From: Candidatus Bathyarchaeota archaeon
GTDB taxonomy: Archaea; Thermoproteota; Bathyarchaeia; Bathyarchaeales; Bathycorpusculaceae
DNA length: 54,574 bases
NCBI GenBank assembly: GCA_012515445.1
Contig: JAAYYI010000074.1
Location: 1-54,574, forward strand
Reading direction: 5' to 3'
Shown here: one piece after another, positions 17,646-25,557 of the stretch
Position numbering within the stretch: the first letter of the stretch is position 1
How the letters are laid out: each line of letters starts with the position of its first letter
Notes under the pieces: model-generated
The model's database searches: none
Seen by the model: the letters and a program-made list of their open reading frames with translations, nothing else
What the model was told of the DNA's origin: nothing
Position numbers and translations under genes: made by a program

Positions 17646-19835
17646 CTACTCTCTCCTCCTGATACAGCTAAAAGCGCATACATTCTTACATACACCGCAG
17701 CCATTGCATAGTGTAGTGTCGATTTTAGCTTTGTTATCAACTACCGAGATGGCGGGGCAACCGAGTACTTTATGGCAAACGCCGCAGTTGTTGCATTTGT
17801 CCGTTACCTCGTAGGGTTCCCCCTTCTTTACCAGCAGCGGGCAGGTGCGTTTAGAAATTATTACCGAGGGACCCTTGTAGTTGACCATCTCTTTGATGGC
17901 GGTAGTTGTCGCTTTTACGTCGTAGGGGTCTACGGTTACTATTTTTTCTATACCGACTGCGCGTACGATGTCCTCGATTTTCACGACTTTTGCAGGGTCA
18001 CCCATGGCTGTTCGTCCTGAACCCGGCGTAGGCTGGTGGCCCGTCATCGCGATTATGCTGTTATCCATAATGACGACGCATACGTTGGCTTTGTTGTAGA
18101 CGATGTTTAGTAATCCGGGCATTCCGCCATGGAAGAACGTGGAGTCGCCGATAACCGCGAACACTTTATCCTTAACGCCGGCGTGCATCATGCCTGCACC
18201 CATGCTAATACCGCCACCCATACATAGGCAGCTTTGGACTGCGCTTAGCGGCGGTAAAGAGCCCAGCGTGTAGCATCCGATGTCGCCTGCAACAATTTTG
18301 TCGTTAGGTCTACCGACGAAGCTTAACGCGCTTTCTGGACATACGGAGACGCATTTAGGGTTGCCTCCGCAGGTGTCGCAGACTTGGGGTTTCTTGGTTT
18401 CTGGGTGAAGCGTAATTGCACCAAACTGGCAGGCTTCTATGCACCAGTCGCAGCCTTTGCATTTAGTCTGGTCAACTGTGATTGTGCCTGTTTCCCTTGA
18501 CTGGGTTATTGCCTCTTCTGGGCACGCTGCAGCGCATGGCGCGTTTATGCATGCTTTACAGGTGATAGCTGTATTATAGGTTAAATTCATGCGGATGGGG
18601 TGAATTCTTGACTTCAGAGGGTTAAAGACGCCTTCTTTTTCAAAGGAGCAAGCATATTCGCATATGTTGCAACCTACGCATTTGTCGCTGTTGCACTCGA
18701 TGTGCTGGTTAGCAGTGTTTAGGGCGTAGTAGAAGGCGCGGTGGGGGCAGCCCGGGCAAAGCGCTGGGGGTCTAGGCGGCAAATCGGTTCTTATTGCAGC
18801 TGCACACTGCTCGGTTAATCCGTAGTTTGCTAGTGCTTGCCGTACCACATCTGGCGTGTACTCGCCGATTTCTTCTAAACCTAACTCGTTTTTGCCGACG
18901 ATATGTAGCCCTAGGCGCTGCAGGTTCTCTTCAAGGTAGGGTCGTAATTCCTCGAGTACTATTAGCTTCTTTACTTTTAGAGCAAAGCGCCTGACCATTT
19001 CATGCGGAAAAGGGTGGATAAAACCGAGTTTAAGCCAAGAGTACTTCTTTGTATCTAGCACAGACCGAGCGTAATAGTATGCTACTCCGCTTCCGATGAT
19101 TCCGATTTCGCTTCCGTTATCCTCTATGGTGTTGAATTTTGAGTGGTTAACGATTGTTTTTGCCTGTGATAACCTGACTTCGAGTACGCGGTGTTGGCGG
19201 ATTGCGTTTGCGGGTACCATGACCCAGCGGTTGCCGTTCTTGTCGAACTCTACGTGGCGTTTTATTTTGCTGAGGCTGCCAAGCTTTACTTTGGCTTTTC
19301 CGTGAGCAACGCGTGTTGTTAATCTTAGGATTACGGGCAGGTGGAGTTTTTCGCTGATTTCAAAGGCTTCCCGTGCCATATCGTGGGCTTCCTGAGGGTT
19401 GCCTGCGTCCAGCAGCGGCAGTTTTGCGTGGACCGCGAAGTAGCGGGTGTCCTGCTCGTTTTGGCTACTGTGAAGCGCTGGGTCGTCGCATACCACGATC
19501 AATAATCCGCCTTCAACGCCAGTGTAGGCGAGCGTCATAACGGCGTCTGCGGCTACGTTCAGGCCTACATGTTTCATGGAGGTTAATGCGCGTACACCAG
19601 TCATTGATGCGCCGGCGGCAACTTCAGCTGCGACGATCTCGTTTATACTCCATTCCGAGTAGATACCGAGTTCCTTAGAAACAGATGCAATGGTCTCCAA
19701 GATTTCTGTAGATGGCGTGCCGGGGTAGGCAGCTGCGACTTTCAGTGACGCCTCGATTGCTCCACGTGCGACTGCTTCGTCTCCGTTAAGTAGGGCGTAA
19801 CTGCCCGGCTTATCTAAAGCGATCTTGGAAGTCAT
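17646..19835 (-). CDS. iorA: Indolepyruvate ferredoxin oxidoreductase alpha subunit with inserted polyferredoxin domain
   Basis: A 729-residue protein, longer than the usual ~600-650. Residues 1-350 are the pyrimidine and domain II parts. The TPP-binding part starts at CPGCPHR (360-366), is broken by an insert (about 378-510), and resumes at GDIGC (517-521) and GDSTFFHGG (564-572) with NxI Mg-site residues. The C-terminal ferredoxin has CxxCxxC patterns at 681-693 and 710-720. The insert carries 16 cysteines (386/389/392/396, 426/429/434/438, 459/462/465/469, 486/489/495/499), enough for four [4Fe-4S] clusters, and its ACPEEAI and CDTCGGNPKC motifs match the iron-sulfur partner of aldehyde:ferredoxin oxidoreductases. 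The protein therefore may bind six clusters. Confidence 0.93.
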   Translation of the reverse strand: MTSKIALDKPGSYALLNGDEAVARGAIEASLKVAAAYPGTPSTEILETIASVSKELGIYSEWSINEIVAAEVAAGASMTGVRALTSMKHVGLNVAADAVMTLAYTGVEGGLLIVVCDDPALHSSQNEQDTRYFAVHAKLPLLDAGNPQEAHDMAREAFEISEKLHLPVILRLTTRVAHGKAKVKLGSLSKIKRHVEFDKNGNRWVMVPANAIRQHRVLEVRLSQAKTIVNHSKFNTIEDNGSEIGIIGSGVAYYYARSVLDTKKYSWLKLGFIHPFPHEMVRRFALKVKKLIVLEELRPYLEENLQRLGLHIVGKNELGLEEIGEYTPDVVRQALANYGLTEQCAAAIRTDLPPRPPALCPGCPHRAFYYALNTANQHIECNSDKCVGCNICEYACSFEKEGVFNPLKSRIHPIRMNLTYNTAITCKACINAPCAAACPEEAITQSRETGTITVDQTKCKGCDWCIEACQFGAITLHPETKKPQVCDTCGGNPKCVSVCPESALSFVGRPNDKIVAGDIGCYTLGSLPPLSAVQSCLCMGGGISMGAGMMHAGVKDKVFAVIGDSTFFHGGMPGLLNIVYNKANVCVVIMDNSIIAMTGHQPTPGSGRTAMGDPAKVVKIEDIVRAVGIEKIVTVDPYDVKATTTAIKEMVNYKGPSVIISKRTCPLLVKKGEPYEVTDKCNNCGVCHKVLGCPAISVVDNKAKIDTTLCNGCGVCKNVCAFSCIRRRE

Positions 19836-19845
19836 CGTTCATCCT

Positions 19846-21165
19846 TTACATTTTACCCTTGCGTAGGTCCACTACACGTTTGGCTTTACCCTCGGTTCTT
19901 GGGAGTTCGCCTGACTTAACAATCTGCACATCGGCAGAGATACCTGTGACTACCGAGATTTTTTTGCCTATTTCACGCTTAAGAGCGTTAACATCTAACG
20001 CGGGGTTGTTGGCTGCTTTTTCTGTTAATTCAACTTTAACTACGAATGTATCTAGCGCGTCTGGGCGGTCGACTACGATTAGGTACTGGGCTGCGAGTTC
20101 AGAGAAGCACATTACAGCATATTCCACCTGTGATGGGAAAACGTTGACGCCTCGGATAATGAGCATGTCGTCGCTTCTGCCTGTTACACGCATCATGCGT
20201 GCGTGGGTGCGTCCGCATTTGCAGGTTTGGGTCTCTACCTTGGAGATGTCGCGTGTGCGGTACCTAAGCATCGGCATGCCCTTCTTTGTCAGGGTGGTGA
20301 AGACGAGTTCGCCTTCTTCGCCGGGGGCTAATTGTTCACCTGTGTCTGGGTTGATTGTTTCAACTATGAAGTGGTCTTCCCAAACGTGCAGGCCGTCGTG
20401 TTCCTCGCATTCGATGGATACGCCGGGGCCGCAGAGTTCAGTTAAACCGTAAATGTCATAGGCGTCAAGGCCTAGTTCTGCTTCGATTCGCTCGCGGATC
20501 TTGTTTGACCATGGTTCAGCGCCGAATATGCCTTTTTTTACTTTAAGCTCTTTTTTTGGATCCAAGCCCTCTTTAACCATTGTTTCTGCGAGGTAAACGG
20601 CGAAGCTTGGCGTGCAAGCAAGTATTGTGGCGCCGAGGTCTTTCATGAGTTTAATCTGGCGTTCTGTGTTGCCGCCGCTGGCTGGAACCACGCGTGCGCC
20701 GAGTTTCTGTACGCCATAGTGCATTCCTAAGCCGCCGGTGAATAAGCCGTAGCCGTAGGATACGTGGATGATGTCTTGCGGTCGGGCGCCTGTTGTGTAC
20801 ATGCATCTGGCCATGAGTTCTGACCACATGTCCATGTCGCTTTTGGTGTAGGAGCCAACTATTGGGTTACCTGTTGTTCCGCTTGAAGCGTGGATCTCCA
20901 CGATTTCTTCAGGTTTGGTGGTGACCATACCGTATGGGTAGCTGTCTCGTAGGTCACTTTTTAGGGTAAATGGAATCTTTACGATGTCATCTAGGGTTTT
21001 GATGTCTTCGGGTTTTAAGCCGACTTCATCAAATTTTCTGCGGTAAAAACTGCTGTTCTCGTAGCAGTATTTAACTTGTTCTTTAAGTTTTTCAAGTTGG
21101 GTTTTTTGTATGTCGGTTCGCGGCATAGTTTCGATTTTCTGGTTCCAGTATTTGCCAGCTACCAA
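19846..21165 (-). CDS. paaK: Phenylacetate-CoA ligase
   Basis: A 439-residue adenylate-forming enzyme. The P-loop HASSGTTGNPIVG (about 92-104), the YGLTELCGPGVS adenine site (about 238) and the YRTRDIS and GRSDDMLIIRGVNVFP hinge (about 335-350) are typical of PaaK. It converts phenylacetate and similar aryl acids plus ATP and CoA to aryl-acetyl-CoA, or runs backwards to make ATP and aryl acids in fermenting archaea. It lies between iorA and livF, so import, oxidation and activation of aryl acids are clustered. Confidence 0.94.
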   Translation of the reverse strand: MVAGKYWNQKIETMPRTDIQKTQLEKLKEQVKYCYENSSFYRRKFDEVGLKPEDIKTLDDIVKIPFTLKSDLRDSYPYGMVTTKPEEIVEIHASSGTTGNPIVGSYTKSDMDMWSELMARCMYTTGARPQDIIHVSYGYGLFTGGLGMHYGVQKLGARVVPASGGNTERQIKLMKDLGATILACTPSFAVYLAETMVKEGLDPKKELKVKKGIFGAEPWSNKIRERIEAELGLDAYDIYGLTELCGPGVSIECEEHDGLHVWEDHFIVETINPDTGEQLAPGEEGELVFTTLTKKGMPMLRYRTRDISKVETQTCKCGRTHARMMRVTGRSDDMLIIRGVNVFPSQVEYAVMCFSELAAQYLIVVDRPDALDTFVVKVELTEKAANNPALDVNALKREIGKKISVVTGISADVQIVKSGELPRTEGKAKRVVDLRKGKM

Positions 21166-21182
21166 TTCCTTTTTCCTCTCTC

Positions 21183-21890
21183 TTACAGACCTAAGTACAC
21201 TTCTTTAATGTGACTATTAGATAAAAGTTCCCTACTCTTTCCTTCCAATACGATACTGCCTTCCTCTAATACGTAGCCTCTGTCAGCTATGCCTAAGCTG
21301 TCATGTATGTTCTGCTCAACCAAAAGTACGGTAACGCCTTCGTCGTTTATTGTTCGAACGGTATCGAGTACTTTCTCCACGATTATAGGCGCCAGCCCCA
21401 ATGACGGCTCATCTAGAATCAGCATCTGGGGATTAGACATGAGGCTTCGGCAGATAACCAGCATCTGCTGCTCTCCGCCGCTCAGTGTTTGAGCCAGCGC
21501 TTTGTCTTTCTTTTTAAGTACTGGGAAAATCTCGTACACTTTTTCTTTTGTCTGCTTGATCTTCGCTTTATCCTTGATTGCGTATGCACCGAGCTGTAGG
21601 TTCTGCTCGACAGTCATGTGGGGGAAAATCTCTCGGCCCTCGGGAGTCATAGTGAGTCCTTTTTTAACTATCTCGGAGGTGGCTGTTTTATCGATGTTTT
21701 CACCGTTGAATTTGATTGAACCAGTCTGGGGTTTGAGGAAGCCCATGATTGTCTTTACAAGGGTGGTTTTCCCTGCGCCGTTGGGTCCGATGATGCTGAC
21801 GATTTCTTTCTTTTCAACTTTAAAGCTTACGTTACGCAGAATCTGAACCATTCCGTATGCGGCTGAGATGTTTTCTACTTCAAGCATCAC
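21183..21890 (-). CDS. livF: Branched-chain amino acid ABC transporter ATP-binding protein LivF
   Basis: A 235-residue ATPase: Walker A GPNGAGKTT (about 35-43), signature LSGGEQQ (about 138-144), Walker B LILDEPSLGLAP and a switch His in VLLVEQNIHDS. The C-terminus lacks the long tail of other ATPases, as in LivF. It overlaps livG by four bases. Confidence 0.94.
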   Translation of the reverse strand: MMLEVENISAAYGMVQILRNVSFKVEKKEIVSIIGPNGAGKTTLVKTIMGFLKPQTGSIKFNGENIDKTATSEIVKKGLTMTPEGREIFPHMTVEQNLQLGAYAIKDKAKIKQTKEKVYEIFPVLKKKDKALAQTLSGGEQQMLVICRSLMSNPQMLILDEPSLGLAPIIVEKVLDTVRTINDEGVTVLLVEQNIHDSLGIADRGYVLEEGSIVLEGKSRELLSNSHIKEVYLGL

Positions 21891-22636
21891 TGTTCGTTCT
21901 CTCCGAAGTCGAAGCGTTTTCCTAAATACACTTTTACGACGTTTTCGTCATTGCAGACTGTTTTGGGTGGTCCTTCGCAGATTTTTTCGCCATGCTGCAG
22001 CACTATAACTCTATCGCAGGTGCCCATGATTACACGCATGATGTGCTCTACAATTAGGACGGTTACGCCCTGCTTGTTTATGCTTTTGACCAATTCTATG
22101 GCTTCGTCGCATTCTTTAGGTGTTAACCCGGTGAGCAACTCGTCGAGTAGGAGCAGCTTTGGGTTTGTAGCCAGCGCTTTCGCCAGTTGGATACGGCGCA
22201 ACTCAACGACGTTTAGGCTTTTTGCTTTAACGTCGAATTTGTCTTTGCTTAAGCTGACCAGAGCTAAGAGTTCATGTGCGCGGTCCAAGCCCTGTATTTT
22301 TTCTGATTTTTTCTTGTTGAAGAGTACACTTGTTAGCACGTTTTCTGTAGCCGTCATCTCGGGGAAGGACTGCACGGTCTGGGCTGTTTTTGTTACTCCC
22401 TTCGCGCAGATAACATGTGGCGGCAGCTTTGAGATGTCTTCGCCTGATAGAAGGATCTGTCCAGAATCAGGTTTGTATACGCCGCTGATGAGGTTTAGCA
22501 GTGTTGATTTGCCTGAACCGTTAGGCCCCACTATGCCTACTATCTCGCCTTGGTTCACGGTGAAATCTACGTTGTTTAGTGCTTGAAGTCCCCCGAATCG
22601 TTTTGATACTCCGCTGCACTTGAGCAAAACAGCCAT
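21887..22636 (-). CDS. livG: Branched-chain amino acid ABC transporter ATP-binding protein LivG
   Basis: About 249 residues: Walker A GPNGSGKSTLL, signature (here LNVVELRRIQLAK, with the LSGG replaced by LNVVE) and Walker B LLLDELLTGLTP. The unusual signature is a deviation from the consensus LSGGQ and may lower activity or reflect LivG paralogue divergence. I chose the ATG at 22636, which gives the family-like start MAVLLKCSGVSKRFGG. A longer frame begins at ATG 22696 and adds 20 hydrophobic residues, preceded by AAAGG. First gene of the transporter/IOR cluster. Confidence 0.88.
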   Translation of the reverse strand: MAVLLKCSGVSKRFGGLQALNNVDFTVNQGEIVGIVGPNGSGKSTLLNLISGVYKPDSGQILLSGEDISKLPPHVICAKGVTKTAQTVQSFPEMTATENVLTSVLFNKKKSEKIQGLDRAHELLALVSLSKDKFDVKAKSLNVVELRRIQLAKALATNPKLLLLDELLTGLTPKECDEAIELVKSINKQGVTVLIVEHIMRVIMGTCDRVIVLQHGEKICEGPPKTVCNDENVVKVYLGKRFDFGENEQ

Positions 22637-22792
22637 TCTCCCTATTAGCAAGAAAGTTATCTGAGTTGAAATATAAAGGTTGGTTCCAAACGGCATGTTA
22701 ACCTTTCTTTTCAGAATGAGGTTAATTGAATTTAGAAATAATTTTGGAACGATATTGATATAATAGTTTTAGTTCAGCAATTCACAGGTTCA

Positions 22793-22860
22793 TCGATTCT
22801 ATAGCTGTTTAGCTATCTGCTCTATTAGGGGTTCTATACAGAAACCAATAGAGGGGGTCA
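22793..22860 (-). repeat. Dispersed repeat 2, copy A
   Basis: On the minus strand this 68-bp stretch matches 41481-41549: CCCCCTCTAT, TATAGAACCCCTAATAGAGCA and AAACAGCTATAGAAT recur in order. It contains a perfect hairpin, ATAGCT-GTTT-AGCTAT, at 22801-22816 on the plus strand. Confidence 0.6.
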
Positions 22861-22883
22861 TTATAGAGCACCGTTTTTAGTTA

Positions 22884-22981
22884 GGTAGGGAGTGGGTCCT
22901 CACTCTGAGACGGGTAGGTCCCTGCCTTGGCTGTTTCTTATAGGGTATAGGGAGTAGCTGGCAAAGCCAGAGAACAGCCAA
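22884..22981. ncRNA. Candidate structured RNA with two contiguous stem-loops
   Basis: GGTAGGGA (22884-22891) pairs with TCCCTGCC (22919-22926), one G-T pair, around an inner GTG/CAC hairpin. The very next base starts TTGGCTGTTTCT (22927-22938), which pairs with AGAACAGCCAA (22971-22981), and inside it CTGGC-AAA-GCCAG (22958-22970) forms a perfect hairpin. Two long nested stems side by side are more than expected by chance. The strand is uncertain and either transcript could fold. No known RNA family is recognised. Confidence 0.45.
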
Positions 22982-23077
22982 CCGCTGGTTCTTTACTTTT
23001 AACGCTAAGAGGCAAGTTACGACATACGCGCGCTCTTAAAAGACAGCCCCGTTATAGTACAGTAAACTGTTTGACTG

Positions 23078-23751
23078 ATGGGTATGAGATTATTATCCTC
23101 CGTTATGGTGCGGCTGCTTGGGGCACAACCATTTGAGGTGCCGGCGCTTGACGCTTTAGCGGAGCATATGAGGGCTGCGTCTATCCTCAAAAAAGACCGG
23201 TTTCACCGTTACTATAAATCGAGCATTCTTCCTATTCCCTGCTTGGCTTATTCTGATGCGCTTGTCTTTAACGAGAACTATCTTCAGATGCTATCAGCCG
23301 ATGGGGTTTTGGCTGTTGGCGCCCACGAGTTTAACCATATAGCAAAGAAGCACATCGTAAAGAGGTTGCCGCGGACGGTTCTTCCATCTGCTGTGCTTGC
23401 TGCTGTGGTGGGTTACATAGTTTCTAATTCTGCCTCGCTTCTTCTCGCCGCATTGGCTGTGGGTTTGTCGTTCTTTGCGTTCTTACTTGGTTCGTATTAT
23501 GCTAACGCTAAATATTTAAGAAAACAAGAAACTGAATCGGACCTCAGCGCCGTCGAATACGTTAATGGCGCCGCCATGATATCTGCATTGGCGATTCCCG
23601 CCCACAAAAAACAGGTTGGCTCACTAAATTATTACCCCATATCCATCCAACAATAGAGCAGAGAATACACGATATTCAAGCGGCGATGGGCAGTGGAAAC
23701 TCGTTTAACGTTACTGTTACATACGGTGATGGCACTATAGGCAGTAGCTAA
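23078..23751 (+). pseudogene. M48-family zinc metallopeptidase, frameshifted
   Basis: The first frame (23078-23656) encodes HEFNH (an HExxH zinc site), two membrane helices and ETESD, which supplies the third ligand of M48/HtpX-like peptidases. At the six-A run near 23605-23610 the coding sense moves to another frame: TGWLTKLLPHIHPTIEQRIH continues, matching the expected HP..EERI end of the family, and stops at 23751. One more A would restore the frame. It is a broken gene, a sequencing error in the A run, or a slippery site. There is no clear ribosome-binding site. Confidence 0.7.
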
Positions 23752-23810
23752 ACCCGAAGAAGTTGCCTTTTTGTCTGCTCTGCTTGCAGAAGACGCTTTA
23801 ACCAGCTGCG

Positions 23811-23936
23811 TTGGTTGTACTGTCGCCACAACCAATCTGCAACCCAAACCGACTGCCGAACTAAAAAAGGAGGTTCTGTAAAAAGTTGTAGAAGATGAAG
23901 TAGCAGGGCGGTGTTCTCGTCTTCTTCTAATTTAAA
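23811..23936 (-). repeat. Dispersed repeat 1, copy 3
   Basis: The minus strand repeats the element seen at 387 and 40708 (AAATTAGAAGAAGA, CCCTGCTACTTCATCTTCTA and the end TTGGTTGTGGCGACAGTACAA). The terminal hairpin TTGGTTGT/ACAACCAA is perfect here. It starts about 20 bases after the stop of the moaC gene, on the same strand, and overlaps the tail of the M48 region. Confidence 0.7.
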
Positions 23937-23956
23937 AAATAAAGTATAGAAAACAG

Positions 23957-24871
23957 CTAATGTCCATGGCCCTCAATCATCTTATACACATGGGAAATTC
24001 CCGGAAAAAGCGCAGTTAAGCATTCGCTGACGGCTTTCGGGCTACCCGGAAGGTTAACAATAACGGTTTTACCTCTAACGCCGCAGACGCCACGTGATAG
24101 CATGGAAAGCGGTGTTCGCTTCTGTCCGTAAGCTCGGATTGCTTCGGAGACGCCCCTGACTTCTCGTTCGATTACTTTCTGTGTGGCTTCTGTGGTTACG
24201 TCTCTTGGTCCAAGGCCGGTTCCGCCGCAGGTAACGATGAGGTCGACTTTTTGGCTGTCGCAGAGCTGCTTTAATTCTGCTTGGATCAGAGCTGCATCGT
24301 CCGGAAGTATCTTGTAGTGCTCCACTGCAAAACCGTTCTGCTGAATTAATTCAGTGGCTACTTTTCCGGTTTTATCCTGCCGCTCACCCTTTGAAGCTGA
24401 ATCGCTGACCACAACTACAGCAGCTTTAAGCGCTTTAGTGTATTTTTCTTGGAAGCTTTTCAGTCCACCGCTTTTCTTAATGAGTGTGACTTGACCGATT
24501 GACATCGATTCGTCAACTGGTTTTAGCATGTCATAGACTGTTAGGGCGGCTACTGAGGCTGCTGTGAGCGCTTCCATTTCGACGCCGGTTTTCCAGACGG
24601 TTTTTACGTAAGTTTGGACTTCGATAGTTGACTCTTTTAGGTTGACATCGATTTTGATGTAGTCGATTGGGATTGGGTGACAGTAAGGGATTATTTCAGA
24701 GGTTTTTTTAGCAGCCATCGTCGCGGCGATTCTTGCGTTTTCAACGATGTCGCCTTTGGGTGATTTTCCCTCTTTGACCAGCTTTATAGTTGCTGCACTA
24801 ACGTGGACAGTTGCCTGCGCGTAAGCTTCACGCAGAGTCTCTTGCTTGTCAGCTACATCAAACATTCCCAT
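23957..24871 (-). CDS. moaC: Bifunctional MoaC-MoaB/MogA fusion for molybdopterin synthesis
   Basis: A 304-residue fusion. Residues 1-143 are MoaC, cyclic pyranopterin monophosphate synthase: IIPYCHPIPID at 60-70 and KTGVEMEALTAASVAAL at 94-110. Residues 148-304 are a MoaB/MogA molybdopterin adenylyltransferase: VVVSDSASKGERQDKTG, TCGGTGLGPRDVTTEAT (214-230) and LPGSPKAVSE (274-283). Both act in the same pathway. The order is last in a five-gene operon, with ATG overlapping moaE by one base. Each domain has its usual length. Given the anaerobic setting, the cofactor may be tungstopterin. Confidence 0.94.
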   Translation of the reverse strand: MGMFDVADKQETLREAYAQATVHVSAATIKLVKEGKSPKGDIVENARIAATMAAKKTSEIIPYCHPIPIDYIKIDVNLKESTIEVQTYVKTVWKTGVEMEALTAASVAALTVYDMLKPVDESMSIGQVTLIKKSGGLKSFQEKYTKALKAAVVVVSDSASKGERQDKTGKVATELIQQNGFAVEHYKILPDDAALIQAELKQLCDSQKVDLIVTCGGTGLGPRDVTTEATQKVIEREVRGVSEAIRAYGQKRTPLSMLSRGVCGVRGKTVIVNLPGSPKAVSECLTALFPGISHVYKMIEGHGH

Positions 24872-25299
24872 TACTTGGTACTCTCCAGTTTCACGCCTTT
24901 AACCCACCTAGAGCCCGAACCTGATATTTCTTTCTTCCACAGAGGCACCGTCTTTTTGATTGTGTCGATGGCGTATTGGCATGCTTCGAATGCTTCTTTT
25001 CTGTGTTCTGCTGAGACGGCGATGGCTACGCTGACTTCCCCGACTTGCATGGTGCCGACGCGGTGGATTGCAACGAATTTTTTGAGTTTCCAGCGCCTTA
25101 TTGCTTCGTCTTCAATTTCTTTGAGGGCTGCCTCCGCCATTTCTGTGTATACTTCATAGTACATTTCCGAGACTTGGCTGGTTTCGTCGCTGTGGTCGCG
25201 GACGGTGCCGAGGAAGAGAACCGTTGCGCCTGAACCGTCGTCTGCTACGCTATCTGTTACTGCTGATACGTCGATTGGGTCCTGGGTTATCTTGATCAA
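24871..25299 (-). CDS. moaE: Molybdopterin synthase catalytic subunit MoaE
   Basis: A 142-residue MoaE. Motifs include GATVLFLGTVRDHS, YEVYTEMAEAALKEI, VAIHRVGTMQVGEVSVAIAV and the conserved VPLWKKE with its catalytic lysine. It transfers two sulfur atoms from thiocarboxylated MoaD to cyclic pyranopterin monophosphate. The gene lies between moaC-moaB and moaD. Confidence 0.94.
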   Translation of the reverse strand: MIKITQDPIDVSAVTDSVADDGSGATVLFLGTVRDHSDETSQVSEMYYEVYTEMAEAALKEIEDEAIRRWKLKKFVAIHRVGTMQVGEVSVAIAVSAEHRKEAFEACQYAIDTIKKTVPLWKKEISGSGSRWVKGVKLESTK

Positions 25300-25305
25300 C
25301 TGTGT

Positions 25306-25554
25306 TTAGCCTCCTGAAACAAGTGGCAACAATGCCAATTCATCTGTTGATGTTACTGTTGCTGTGTCATCGGCGACTTTTCTGTTTACAGCCACAACAA
25401 GGTAGCCTGCGCCTGAAACTAACGCGGGGTAAACTGTATAGAGGGTGCTTTTTAGTTCAGTTACCGTTATAGGCTCATGATTAAAGGTGACTTCGGCTTC
25501 CTTTTGCCCTACTGCTTCGCGGGTTGACCCAAATAGCTTGATTTTGAATTTCAC
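25306..25554 (-). CDS. moaD: Molybdopterin synthase sulfur carrier subunit MoaD
   Basis: An 82-residue beta-grasp protein. It has the ubiquitin-like FKIKLFGSTREAVG start and the obligate C-terminal SGG, whose last glycine is adenylated and thiocarboxylated. The small size and place next to moaE are typical. Confidence 0.92.
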   Translation of the reverse strand: MKFKIKLFGSTREAVGQKEAEVTFNHEPITVTELKSTLYTVYPALVSGAGYLVVAVNRKVADDTATVTSTDELALLPLVSGG

Positions 25555-25557
25555 GTG

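Larger units (their letters stand above)
22697..23077. other. Intergenic region with repeat 2 and strong inverted repeats
   Basis: About 380 bases between divergent genes. It contains a TATA-like run near 22750-22765 (for livG), one copy of dispersed repeat 2, and two adjoining stem-loops (22884-22981). No coding frame stands out. Confidence 0.6.
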
